64,000 bases of DNA from Motacilla alba alba (lineage: Eukaryota; Chordata; Aves; Passeriformes; Motacillidae), in contig NC_052019.1 of NCBI RefSeq assembly GCF_015832195.1, positions 50,223,016 to 50,287,015 on the forward strand. Reading direction: 5' to 3'. Positions within the stretch are counted from its first letter, which is position 1; the number at the start of each line of letters is the position of its first letter. Below are positions 23,591-35,800 of the stretch, piece by piece. The notes under the pieces were generated by a model, which saw only the letters and a program-made list of their open reading frames with translations, made no database searches and had not been told where the DNA came from. Position numbers and translations under genes: made by a program.

Positions 23591-23630
23591 CTGCCTGCTG
23601 ATCAGTGTCAGCTGCCTGCTGACACTGATC
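23591..23630. repeat. 12-bp perfect hairpin combined with a direct repeat
   Basis: gatcagtgtcag (23600-23611) and ctgacactgatc (23619-23630) form a perfect 12-bp stem around a 7-nt loop, ctgcctg. The loop begins a second copy of ctgcctgctga, which also stands at 23591-23601. The segment is therefore both a direct and an inverted repeat of its neighbour. Confidence 0.9.
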
Positions 23631-23639
23631 TCTAAGTTC

Positions 23640-25165
23640 AGTATCACCTTTTCCTTGCACCCTTTTTCACCTTTCAGATGGCTTATAAAGTAACCATCTG
23701 TAAACTCCCTTTGCAAATCTTTTCTCTATTTCCTTCCACATATGCTAGTTTTTAAAAAAAACCCTACTATTTGAGACCATGTCTAATTAACAATTAGATT
23801 CATTGGTGGTAGTGTCCTCAGGAAGGAGCATATTTCCCTATTAGTAAGTAATCAGCATCAAAATCAAAACAGCTGGAGCTGGGCTATTGATCAGATAAAT
23901 AACTTTGTTTGCAAAGCTCCATGGTCTAATATTAGCTCACAATGTTGTTTCCTCCAGCCAGATACTTTCCTGTAAAGCAGTCTGTTCAACTTTATTTACT
24001 ATATACCTAGGTGTGGTTGACAGTTTAAAAAAATGTTGAGGGAAACTGCAGTTTTGTGACCTTGCCTTTTAATGGGTAATAAAGTTTTAAAACTGTAAGC
24101 CCATGACCTACTAGGACTCTTCCTTGGGTTTATTCTTTCAAGGCAATTACATCAGTGAACACTGTACTCAAGTATCTTTGCTCACCAACATCAGAGTGGC
24201 AAATCAGGATGTTAACCCAGGGACTCAGCAAATTTTCGGATCACTGCTTATTTCAGAATTTTTTGAAAACTAATCCTGAAAATAGAGATATTTAGGGGAG
24301 GGACTGTAAAGAGACAAAGGATGGTGACCTTTTGATCATTCATAGAACTTAAATAAACTGTTTTTAACATATGGTATGATTTGGGCTCAAACTTGAAAAC
24401 CAATTAACCCTGTGGAACTGTAGCCCCTTCAGTTTGTGAGCTTATTCCTCTATAAAAGCACAAAAGACCTTTGTGACTGATCCCCTGCTTGTACCACCCA
24501 GGCTCATAAATATGCTGAAAACACTAAAAAACTGCCCTGTTTTCAGAGTTCAGGATGAAAACAATGTAATCCTTTGAAGGTGGAATGGACTGGCAAACCA
24601 GGAGCCAGCTCTGTGAACTGAAGTAGATGGGAAAAGTGCCACCCATTTGAAATGAGCAACACCAAACTCTGAGTAAGCAGGAAAGGAAGCTTGCTCAGCT
24701 TTCAGCAAGGGGCATGGTTCAGGTCATGAGAGTGGGGTTTGGGGTTACAAGCTTTCTTCTGACACTGAACAAGATGTTCTTCTTGTGGCAGAACTGTTAC
24801 CTATTAAGTAGCCCTAATGGAAGGATGAGGAAAATAAACAACATTCTTGCTTCCATGGTCTGTTTCAAGTCTGGCCAGACATTGGTGCTGTATGACTGCC
24901 ATGTATTCAGTATTTTGAATGTCCCAAAGACAGGTTAAAAATATGCAATGTTGTCTAAAACCTTCAAAATCTACTGAAAACTTTATCAGTAAACAGTGTT
25001 AGCTCTGGAACGCAGGCACTGATTCAGCTGCAGTCTATAAAAAGCAGAGTTTAGACTAATCAGAAAAGTGTTCATTGTAATCTAGAATTTAAAGGGTACA
25101 CTTGAAACTGAAAAAGTTGTCAAGGATTATGATTGGAACTTTCTCAGTGGTGATCAGTTAGGTAG
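23640..25165. other. Unique sequence, no gene seen
   Basis: No recognised repeat. A 74-codon frame (24714-24938, +) is unrecognised. Confidence 0.55.
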
Positions 25166-25206
25166 GGTTTGTTTGTTTGTTTGTTTGTTTTGCTATGTTT
25201 GTTTGG
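25166..25206 (+). repeat. (GTTT)n microsatellite
   Basis: About six uninterrupted GTTT units, then two interrupted ones, directly seen. Confidence 0.9.
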
Positions 25207-25247
25207 TTTGCTTCCTGCCTCTATATTTGTCTCTAAACCTTCTTGAG

Positions 25248-25344
25248 ATCTGCTCTCACAACTGGGAGCTGTGAGGAGAACAGCTGTGACCTGGCCACAG
25301 CAGCTAGAGTCAGCTTTATAATGAAGTTGTGGGAGGAAGCAGAG
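25248..25344 (+). other. Exon-like segment, unrecognised
   Basis: A pyrimidine-rich tract ending in AG (25246-25247) precedes a 97-bp segment that stays open in one frame. It has a single leading base, then 32 codons ending exactly at GAG, followed by the donor GTAAGG. A second strong donor-like site, CAG|GTGAGT, lies 25 bp further on. The segment is GC-richer than its surroundings. The peptide resembles nothing I recognise. It could be a lncRNA exon, an alternative coding exon or chance. Confidence 0.2.
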
Positions 25345-25374
25345 GTAAGGACATGTGCCATATAGCAGGTGAGT

Positions 25375-26510
25375 TCCATGAATCCTAAATGCCAGTTGCT
25401 CTGTGCCTAGGGGACTCTAGGTGTGAGAAAGGATGTTCACGTTTTCAGGGTGTGAGAAACTGCCTTTGTTAAAGTGTGCTCTGCCCCACGGTTTAGTGCT
25501 TGATCTTGGCTGATTACAGACTGATGGTATGGGACACGGGACTAGTCACTTCCCTGTTCCTCACAAATGTGAGGTTTTCTCCCTTAGAACTTTTACTTAC
25601 ATACAAACATATGCAAGCATATGAGTGTATATACATGTACTTCTATAGATCTTTCTTCTCCATTGCTGGTAAAGAACAGTACACTGAAAAGTCCTAACCC
25701 TGTTCTTTCACAGGACTGCATAAGAACAGCATTTTAAATATTACAATTCATCTTTTCAACACCCTTGATTTGAATCCTTCCCCTTCTGACAGTCCTTTGC
25801 TAGCCAAGAAATTGAATGACTACCTCAGTGAACTTCCAAGGCATCAGCAGAGTATCTTTAGTGCCATCTCTTCGTGATTCTGCAGTGAACTCTTCTCATG
25901 TTCTCTGTATTTTGGAAGTCTTTTGTGACAGAGCAGTGATGGCTGCAGGAAATTCAACACACGAAGTCCCTGACCCAAGGACTACAAAAAAGTAATTAGC
26001 AGGATAAGTTTAGGTGTAAAGATACTGTAATTTTTGAGGACACTCAAAGAGTGGTGCTATGAGTTTGCTGATATTTCATTCTAGGGTCTTAACCATCAAA
26101 CTCCTTTTCTGGCAATTTATTTTAATAAGATGACATTAAAGTTCCCTCTGTATTTTCAGCTAATTAATGTAATCACCAAGAAAGAGTCACAATTATCTGT
26201 TTTTCACTAGTACACTCAGTACTTCCCATGCAGAGAGCCAAAATTGCTTCTGGAAGAGCCTGGTTGATGAGAGTGAATTGTTGCTCCTGTGACAGATGGA
26301 ATTGCCCAGGAGCCTTTTGAGGAGAACAGTCTGATTGCTGGTGAAATTAAAACTTGCCTAACTGTGAAAGGCTGAGAAGTATAATGGGGATGGTAAAGAT
26401 TTAAATATTAACATTTGAGAAGAGTGAGAAAGAATCTCCAGGCAGATCAGATGGCTCAGATCTGCAGCAAGATCTCCTCAATTAATACCAATACTCTCAG
26501 CCTTTAAACT
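25375..26510. other. Unique sequence, no gene seen
   Basis: No repeat family or exon recognised. Confidence 0.55.
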
Positions 26511-26513
26511 GTC

Positions 26514-26611
26514 TAGGCAAAACTACAGGAGAAGAAGTCTCCAGAAAGGATCTGAGTGTCATTAGGCAAAACTACAGGAGAAGAAGTCTCCAGAAAGGAT
26601 CTGAGTGTCAT
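26514..26611. repeat. Exact 49-bp tandem duplication
   Basis: 26514-26562 and 26563-26611 are identical over 49 bp (the unit begins taggcaaaactacagg). Identity without a single difference, in sequence that otherwise looks old, implies a very recent duplication, a polymorphic site or an assembly artefact. Confidence 0.95.
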
Positions 26612-26619
26612 TCCTAATC

Positions 26620-27455
26620 CCAAAAATACTCTCCCTGTTTTGGTAAGGCCTCATTACCCATCTAATAAGTTTTTACTGCTTCCTGTATTCAGACTGTGTG
26701 GCAGAGCAAGGGCATTAAAGCTGTGTTTATTTGCCACTCAGTATTTACTGGTATTTCATTACTACAATTTCAAATTGTAGAAATTTTAGCTGTAATTGCC
26801 TGGGCACCATAAATAAATAGTAATGTGTTTTCAAAATCAGTTGTTCCCCCCAAAAAAGCAATAATCTTGAATAAATTCCTATGGAAAAATTAGATCTAGG
26901 CCTGCTTTCAACTAACCTATTATTCAGCAACATAGTAATAGAAGATTGAGCATTTAATCTGAAGTGGTTGTTTGTAATCAGTGTTGTACTAATTTGGTTC
27001 CCTGCAGATAGTTTATCATTTCCTGTATTATATCTGTAACCATGTTTCATTTTACATGTTTGGATTTAACTGTGATATAGCCTGAATTGATCAGTATTTC
27101 TTATTGAGAATTGTTTTCCACACAACCCATTTTAGCATCCATTTATTCAATATGAGGTAGTAGTTCAGGTGGAAGAACATCCTCTAGTAATCAACATGTG
27201 CAAGAAATTTCAGTGCCGACTTCAATGTCATTCACCCCAGATGCTTAATAGAAGCATCCAGCAGGGCACTCGTCACATATTTACTAAAAAAGACTATGTT
27301 AATCCACTCTTTTAGTATTTGTTGGCATCATTTGTTACAAAGGAACATCAGTTTCTACAGCAGAGATTAACTCTCTCTTCTGGATTATCTAGCATTTCAT
27401 GAATCTTATTTCTTTCAGGGGAGCCTGCTTATTGCAGTAAAGCCTCTTTAATGAA
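26620..27455. other. Unique sequence, no gene seen
   Basis: AT-rich. A 101-codon - strand frame (26745-27050) is unrecognised. No repeat family seen, though the upstream part of the L2-like relic below may extend here beyond recognition. Confidence 0.5.
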
Positions 27456-27460
27456 AGAGG

Positions 27461-27750
27461 GGTTTCATGAAAGCTGGGGTTCTACAGGATCCAATTTTAG
27501 ATCCCATACTGTTTTGTCATTATATATTTCCCGTGGGCAGTATCAGATTGCTCTCGTTGTTTCCAGTATCTCATGCAGATGATCTTCAGATTTGCCTTTT
27601 TCTATTCATCCAAAACTGAATGTTACAGATACAGAGTAGTTACTAATTGGTCCATCTCTAGGTCTTTGCACTTCTCACTCATTGGTTCTAAAAATAGATG
27701 TTCTGTTTTCCCTGTTGCCAAGGCTTGTAGCCTTGGTGATAAAAGAAGAA
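27461..27750 (+). mobile_element. Ancient L2-like LINE reverse-transcriptase relic
   Basis: Reading from 27476 gives GVLQDPILDPILF, matching the LINE L2-type GVPQGSILGPLLF block. After a spacing normal for the family comes HADDLQICL (about 27572-27598), corresponding to the catalytic YADDTQIYL box. The frame stays open for over 50 codons, from 27461 to the TGA at 27617. Then, after a shift to another frame, FSLIGSKN (27672-27695) matches the LLIGPK block that follows in L2 reverse transcriptases. The wording (LFxxYIFPxGSI, ADDxQI) differs from avian CR1 (FADDTKLG), so it is a different, older LINE lineage. L2-type remnants are rare and very old in birds. No 3' end is seen. Assignment to L2 rather than another CR1-superfamily clade is inference. 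Confidence 0.6.
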
Positions 27751-27759
27751 AGAGGGAAA

Positions 27760-30310
27760 AAATTCAGTCCCTGAAAAACAGTAGAGAACTCTTTCTCCTA
27801 GGTGAGGGCAAGCAGTTCTAAAGGAGATGAGCTGTTTCACTGGAGTCCTTACAAAAGAACAGAAAAAATAATATTAATACAAAAAGTAGATAACGATGGC
27901 TAAAAGGAGTAAAAATTGCTGCAAAAAGATGAGCTAACTGCAGATAATAGATAGCATCCCAAGAACCTTTGTGGAAAACAGGGTATTTTTGCAGATAGAC
28001 AGAGGGTGCCAGTGTAAAGAAGCATTTCTTAGGCCATCATGGAGTCCATGATCTCCAAAGCCTCTATGCAACAAGCAGAAATATAAACATGACAGGGGAG
28101 GTGGTAGTGCAGGTGCACATTGTACAAGATGACAGCAGCTTGATTGCAACATGGACCTTTTGCCAGCATAGCCTAGAGAGCTTTGGAATTGATAGTCATT
28201 TTTCAGGAAACATGCAGAACCACTTGAGAGAGTCCAGTGCAGAGGAGCAAGATCATAGAAACACGAAGTTTGCAATAGTGCATGAGCAGTCCGTTTGATT
28301 CAGTATCTTGCCCCTAACAGTAACAAGCAGTGAGTTTTTAGAGAAAAAAATGCAAAAAATAGGCATAGAGAAATAAGCTTCTTGATGTATTCCACAGAAA
28401 TTAGCTGAAATTTAGGGAATTTCTGTGTTCAAAGATCATGCTCTCATGTGTCAATATTGTGCTCTTCAGCTGTCATTTTGGTTTAAATGTTAAATGTACT
28501 TTAATTACTTTTTAGGGCATTTAGAATATCTTCCAGTAAAGAGTTCCCCCAAAAAGCTTTCTGTCAGAAAGAAGGCAATGGAGCTCTGTAGTGGACTGGA
28601 GCTTATTCTGATCTGTCAGTGTATGTCCTCAAAGACAGGTTAGACAAAAGCTGTCTGGCAAAGTACAGTGGTAACGTGACTTGGGCAAGCGGGTTACTGC
28701 TTCATCTTTTCATGTTGTTTTTGTCCATACTTTCCTACAGCTCTGTGAAAGTGATATCGTCCCAGGAAAGAAATCCCTGCTCCCTAAATCCTCTCTCACA
28801 TAAGAGCCTTTGAAGTCAATTTATTTGCTGTCTCTTTCCCTGCTCTATCTTGCACTGATGCCACAGCAGATCAGATGACAAGGCACATCCTAGACATTGT
28901 CTTATAGATGTAACACTAAGCGGGTACAAAACACTAAGAGGACATCCTCATTTGATCAGACACCGCCAGAATTGTGTAATTTTGGCATTTTGTTCACTGT
29001 CAGTTAACTCAGGTTGTGAAGCACAGAACAACAGGCCAGCAGATTTAACTGCTGTTTTGGGAAAGATTTTTAGAATTATTCATAAAGGATGAACTTGTTA
29101 GCCTGTTAGATAAAAGTCTCTTACGCAGTAGCCAAGAGCCATGAGTTTAGAGAATTAGATCTTGTCAGAAGCACGTGATAGAATTAATCAAGGAGCAAGT
29201 GGGACATAGAAATTAGAGACATTAGGGCATGCTATAGATCTGTTTGACTTTGATAAAGTTTCACACAACAAGTTGATATGCAAATTCAGAGATCTTAGGG
29301 TCAATGAGAGGATGAAGAAATGAATGAAAAACTGTCTGAAGTGAAGGATTCTGAATAAATCAGCACAAACTGAGTTAGAGAACAGAAACTACTGAAAGCG
29401 CCTGGATTCATTCATTTGTCACTTTAGAAGTTCTCCATACTTTATTCAGATGCTTAGTTGCATTTAAAATATGACCAGTGTTGCAGAAAAATAGCTGGGG
29501 AGATGTAGTAATGGAATATATTTCTACATCTGAGGAAATTTGCTATTTCCCCCTAAGGGAGAGAAAGAAAAGAAACTTACAGAATGCAATTTCTCTTATT
29601 CCAAATATTAAACAGACAAATTCATTTTTTAGATTTTAGACAAATTCATTTTTTGTTTCTTTTTTTCTGTGGTGAATTATGGGTTACCAGTTCATAGACA
29701 CAAACATTGTGGACATCTAAAGTGAATGCAAGATGAAATTACTCTGATGCTTCTTTTTCCCCTCATGTATGCCCATTGTACATTACCATAATTGTGCTGC
29801 TCTGCAACTTGCATTCCTACTTTAAGTCTCCCTTTAGTAAGATTTCTCCCCTACACCACCCTCAAATGCCCACTTTCTCATTCACATGTTCGATCTTGTC
29901 TTGCATTCTTCTTCCAGCCTTCAAAGACTGAAGTTTAAAGACAGTGTATGATCTTACAAAGATCCATTGCTCTTACAGAATCTTTTTCTCAGGAAAAACT
30001 CCTCTCTCACTTTATATGAACTAGACCTCAGAGCCAAACTGTAGAAGCATCATCTGGTACATAAAGATTTGGGCTGGGATTCAATCCTGGGTCAACTATA
30101 ATTTGGCCTCTGAGCAATCAATTTATGTTTTGCCTCAGTGCTTCATTTGTAAAAATGAGAATGATACAGAGTTATTTTGTAGGCATAATTGGGTAATGAG
30201 GCATTTAGCTTTCTGCCATGAGGCAGGGATGTATGATAATAAACAGAATCTTTGTCAACTTAGATCTTGGGAGAATCATGCTGTACACAGTTCTGTGGGT
30301 TTAGAAAAGG
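27760..30310. other. Unique sequence, no gene seen
   Basis: No exon or repeat family recognised. Overlapping open frames on both strands at 27934-28298 (up to 113 codons) are unrecognised. A small direct repeat (agacaaattcatttttt, two copies) lies at about 29614-29655. Confidence 0.55.
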
Positions 30311-30345
30311 GTGTATGTGTGTGTTTGTACATATACATACACGTG
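30311..30345 (+). repeat. Degenerate TG/TA-rich microsatellite
   Basis: Short alternating purine-pyrimidine tract, mostly tgtg followed by tacatatacata. Confidence 0.7.
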
Positions 30346-30489
30346 TGCCTAAATCCTTTCTGATTTATATTGCTGAATGCATTCACAGTGGAGCACACCC
30401 TAACAGAGCTAGTATTTATAAAACTAATTCACATTCATCCATACAGGTGGAATCATGATAACACATATTCAGAAACTTTTTGTCCAAAC

Positions 30490-30508
30490 TTTTTTTTTTT
30501 TTTTTTTT
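30490..30508 (+). repeat. T19 homopolymer
   Basis: Nineteen consecutive T; length is prone to sequencing error. Confidence 0.9.
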
Positions 30509-30509
30509 G

Positions 30510-31480
30510 TTCACTGGACCCTCTGAATTGGTTAACTGGAAGGTTTTTCTTATTGTGAAGAAGCACTATTCTGCATTCTGAGAACAGCAAAACATCATGC
30601 TCTTTATCAGAAAATCTAGAGAAACTGCACAAGACACGCAATGATTCTTAGGGACAAGGGACATAGACTATCTCCAGCAATGACAGAGAAACATATGTTA
30701 AGATCTGTTGGGGTATTATTTTGCTGAAAGTGTGTGTTCTACAGCATTACTCCGTTACCAATATCAGCCGTTCAGCAAACATAAGAACAGAAACAGCAGT
30801 ACTTTAAAACCAGATCTTCCCTGAGGAAGTGTAGATTCCCCACTAATCCAAAATTGGAATTGGCAATAATTCTAAAGCAACTTTTTGAGAAAACAAACCA
30901 AGAGCAGGCAGGAAGAAAGGAGGTAGTGTGGCTCTCTCTCGCATCTTAATTCCTTTGCTTCTACATGAAAAGCCTACAGTTCCCATTCTTAAAGTACCTA
31001 AAAATACTCCGTCCTACTGCAATATGCCATTGCAATGATCTGTCTCTTGGTACAGTCCCACATAGATTTTTTCATTCAACGCAACGATTTTTTTTCCTTT
31101 CTTCCCCCGCCCCCTGCCCCAAAATATCAAGAGAAACACAGTGTCTCTAAACATCCTGGAAGCTTGTAGCAAGCACTCTGAATTCTGTATCTCAGCTGGG
31201 TTAACAGTAGTGTTACAAATAGAGCAGTCCCACATTGCTTATGTCCTGCTGTCTTGAATTGGATAGCTGAGTGACTGAAAATACACTTTTTATGCTCTGG
31301 GGGTGTCCTGACACCTGATCTATCTCCTGATCATCTTCAATTTTATTGAAATAAATAGCTTGAAAAATAAAAAGCGCAAGAAAAGATTTCCTTTTTTTTT
31401 CTTTTTCAATGCAAATTGAATGATTTATTCTACTTCTAGATGAGTTGATAGTTTGCTTTCATTAGATGTTGGTTGTTTTG
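30510..31480. other. Unique sequence, no gene seen
   Basis: A C-rich patch at about 31104-31120 interrupts otherwise AT-rich sequence. No exon or repeat family recognised. Confidence 0.5.
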
Positions 31481-31481
31481 G

Positions 31482-31497
31482 TTTTTTTTTTTTTTTT
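31482..31497 (+). repeat. T16 homopolymer
   Basis: Sixteen consecutive T. Confidence 0.9.
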
Positions 31498-31926
31498 GCA
31501 TTTATTGAGTTGCCTGACATACAACAAATGAAATATAGAACTTCTAAGTTCAGGAAATGGTTAATGAGGCGAGAGAAATGCGTTCTTACTCTGCTAGATA
31601 CTTGTACTTAGGGGACTTCTTCACGCTGAGTCTGTGATAGTTAGGTCAACAGTCTCTTCCAGCAATATGCTAATCAATGCCTTTCCAAACAACAAACTCA
31701 CAGCGATTTTTCTCCTGTGGGGAAAGTGGAAAATCCTATAAAGCTTTTATTGACTTTAGGCTGTGGGTTTGGAAGCAACTTGGTTAGTCCTGAGCAATGC
31801 ATTGGCTGAGCTCAATAGGCAGCGGATGGTGAGGGAAGAGTTCTGTCTTTTCAGGTAAATGTCACCACAAGTCAATAAAAGCTACCACATGGGACTTTGA
31901 AGGACATAAAACACATTTGACCACTC

Positions 31927-31941
31927 AAAAAAAAAAAAAAA
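31927..31941 (+). repeat. A15 homopolymer
   Basis: Fifteen consecutive A. Confidence 0.9.
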
Positions 31942-32713
31942 GAAGTTATTAGGCTGCTAGTCCTGTTAATAACCTGATTCCTTATTAAAAACATTGCTTG
32001 CTAGTACCTCTGCCTATATATTTCCTACTTTCTTCCAAATATGTAATCCCTCAGAAATAAAATAAATATCATCTATTTTGAGAAAAAGATTTTAATCTAC
32101 CCATTTGAAAACTGTCATTAAGTTTTTCTCTTATTTTTTTCTTCTATCTTGTGGTTCAAAAAGGAGAACACAAGGTGTCCAGCATAGGCCAGGATGCCTT
32201 CACTATTAGAGCTTTATTTTATGTACAGCCTCTTTTATTCACATTTGTAAGACTCAAAACCTTATGGTTTCTAACTCACACTGTGTATGGTCAAAGTACT
32301 AAGGAAACAATTCAAGGGCTTAAGGTTGAGCTTTTAGTACTGTTTTTATGTCAGTTGCTGGCTACCATTCAAAAAATTTTGGTCTTTCAACATATCTACC
32401 AGATCATATACCATTTAAAATTGTCCCTGTTTAATGCCTGGATCAAGATTCCCAAAAAGACTACTGACCTTAATGATTAAATTAAATTAGATATGTTTAT
32501 TTTCATTTAATGTTCAAGGGGGTATTTTTATCTTTTATTCAAAACCTGTAAAGCTACCTTGTGCAACAATCATGCTGTTACCTTGTGAATTTTGCTGTTG
32601 GTTCTGCAAGAGTCTGAAAAACTCTTTCACCATTGATATTTTTCTCCTGATTATTTTACGTTGTTTTGCTCCTAAGGTGTTATCTGGGTTTCTTATGGAA
32701 ATGCCTGAGTTGT

Positions 32714-32762
32714 TAAACTGAAATAAAGGAATATTGTTGCTAAACTGAAATAAAAGAATATT
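32714..32762. repeat. 27-bp tandem repeat, two copies
   Basis: The block taaactgaaataaa recurs at 32714 and 32741 with one difference in the following bases (gg versus ag), a 27-bp period. Confidence 0.8.
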
Positions 32763-32802
32763 TTAAGTATCCATGAAGAATAAAAGTTACCTTGCAAAGA
32801 AA

Positions 32803-32825
32803 GGGGGGGGGGGGGGGGAAGGGGG
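32803..32825 (+). repeat. G16 homopolymer followed by G5
   Basis: Sixteen consecutive G, then AA, then five more G. Such runs can fold into G-quadruplexes and are a known cause of sequencing dropouts. Confidence 0.9.
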
Positions 32826-32829
32826 AAAG

Positions 32830-35800
32830 GATTTCTGTTCCTGGCACATTGTTTCACAAATTACTATCACAAGCTGTGTCATAGGCAGTTTTCCTTGTCC
32901 CCTAATCAAGCTGTCATATCATATGAAGCTTTTCATACCAAAGCTCACATGTGAAGGAACTTCTTCACATAGGACGTTAAAGCTACTATACCTTGTGACT
33001 GAAGGACCTTGATCATTGTTTGCTTATGAGTCATTATTATAAAGTCAAATGCTAATCACCTGCCTGTAGGGAAATGGGTGTCCTCCTGCTTCTTTGCAAG
33101 GCAAAGGAAGTTGCAGGAGATTGTTTAGTTGCTCCATACAGGAGGCATTTCTAGAGGTTAGGAGGCTTTGCAGAAATCCCAAAATTTAGACAGGATCAAT
33201 TGTTCAGTGGATTTGAATAATTTTTTTAACAGCTTTTTGTCTTGAAAACGACTCTGCAGTTTGCTTCTATTAACATTTTCCCAAGAGAGTAGTTTGAATT
33301 TGAAATGGAAGTCCTTGGTTCTGAAGCTTGTTCCCTTGGCTTTTGCCCATATGAACACTCCATTTGAGCGCTCAGTTCTATATTTCTGTGTTACAGGAGT
33401 CAACATAATTGCCAGTGCTTTCACTTGCTACCTGAAACATTAGCATTCCTAAAGAATCAGGAAGGAGTGAAGGACACTAATGAGCAGGGATTTTCCTCTG
33501 AGTAAACTACAGAACTGATATGGTCAGTGGAGTCTCATGCAGAGATGAACCACATGCATCAGATTTCAAGTATGATGGTTTGCATATTACTTGAGCAAGC
33601 TTTTAGCAAATCAAAATCTGTCTTAAAAGAGCATGAAAGGGATATTTTCTTGCTTGCACCACAGCCCATGTTCCTAAGTAATTCAGTTGGACAAGATTTA
33701 ATTAATAACCATCACAGCCTGATAAAGGCAAAGATACTGAAGAGCTTTAAAAGCCACTTGATCTATCCCAAGGCAGAAGTACACTTGTAATTTAATATTA
33801 GTCATGTAGTTAATAATTAATAATTTCACCTTCAGAATGATGATGCTGTTGTCACTTTGCACATAAGAAAGCAGCAAAAGCAGGGAAAGCTTTTCAAAGT
33901 CAGGTAACCATTTGTTAGCTATCAAAAGCATCGTCATAAGGTTTTTCTCCCTCAAGCTTACCTGGTTTTGATAACTCCAAAATAAGTTGGCAATACTAAT
34001 GTGTGCCTCAAAAGTTGGTAATACTTCATCTTTCCTAATTCAGTTTTTAAATCTGTTGTTAACAGAGCTAAAATATGTATGTTACATTATTAGATAAAGA
34101 GATATATTTCAATAATGTTGAAAACCTATGCATACCATGGGTTTTCCTGATTTCTTTGGTCATTGTTTTATGACAACGCTCTTCATGGACTCAAATGACA
34201 ATGCAACTTTGCATTTTCTTTTCTCTCTCAAGAACCTTTTTGGAAATTGATGAGTTATCCCAGATTTTCTAGTGGTAACTGGAATCCTAATAAACAGATA
34301 AATCTCTGAACCTCCTAAGTTATGCTTCTGTGTTTAGAAGAATTTGGAGAGGAACTGGATAACTTCAGTGAGTTGCCAGTCAATGTATAAAACCTAGCTC
34401 AGCTCAATAGACAACACATTATACCTATTTGATGGCTGATTGGCATCTCATCTGATATAAACTGGTCACCTTGATCTACCTGATGGACAGGTGTCTACTA
34501 CTGTCAGAAAAGTTTTAAAGATTTTAAAAGAAAAGTGATAATTTAGGAGTAAGGCTCATATCCCCGATATGGAAGACTAAGAAAGCATAAAAGACAGGAT
34601 GCTCATATGGTATTTAGATTGATGGAGCCAAAGGTTGTCCATTTCCATAAGCATGGTTGCACTCATACAGCAGATGTTACAGGCTCGAATTATAAGGTTT
34701 GGTTTAAGCTGCAGACTTACATAAGAGGTGTCACAGAAACAAAGTGTATGTTTGGCACCAGCTTGCTTATTTTTACCAAGAAGTCAAGGCATGAAGTGGC
34801 CCAGAGATTAAAAATGTCTGAATGATTTATCAGAAAGGGCAGATGAGACAGCACATAAAAGTTGCTGCTGCATGGAATGTGATACAGTCATACATTTTTT
34901 CCTTCAAAGGCATCAAGTTTATATTCCTTCACAATGTTAAACTTCTATTGAAAATCTGCACTTCTACAGAGGTTGGGCCTTGGGGTCTGTCTTTTGGGGG
35001 CCATCTTAAATGCTAGGTGTTGAAAACCATTCTGCTACATAAGTGATACTGCTCCTGGTGAGTGCCCTTAAGAGTCTAAATAATGTTTTGCAAGATTGGA
35101 AACTTGAACAAAATTTTCTACTTAAAGGAGTCCTGTGTGGCTCTTTTCTCATTTTATGTCCACATGTCATTACTGTCTGTAATTTAAATGCCACATAAGG
35201 TACATCTGAAAAGAAAAAATCTTGATTTATAATTAAATAACAGGACTTACTAATAAATGCTATGCATTTAATGGAGGCCTAGGACTACAGGCTTTTTCCA
35301 TTTAATAACGTAAAGGCAATTGCATATCTTGAAGTTTTATTCCAAAATGTCATAAAAATTTTCAAAAGTTTCTCTTCTGATATTTGACATTTTTAACTAC
35401 CCACATATTGAAATGGAAGCAGGAAGACAGAAAGCTATACCAGGGAGGATTTAAGAGTTTGACCTACACCAAGGTATGGAGTATAATAGTTTTGTGTTGG
35501 TGTTTTAAAAAAATAAAACCTTCTTCAAATTCACTTTGGATAGTAGGAGAGATTCAAGTGCAGACAATGATTTATAGAATTATTTCTTTGTCATTTCAAA
35601 TAGGATTGTTAATGATAAGAGTGTCTCTTCCCTGTTACATGCATTCTTTGGAAACAATTATATCTCCTGAATAGCCTGTTCTGAACTTATTGTGCATTAG
35701 GTTTTGACAGCCAATTACACGTGGCTGTGTTTTCTTCATTTGGAGCTAATACCATAATAAATGCTACTAGGAAACTGGTTTATATAAGTGGATCTTGTTT

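Noticed and set aside
27256..27275. CTCF-like ccagcagggcac
   Set aside because: Deviates from the core consensus at a strongly constrained position near its end; too weak to call.
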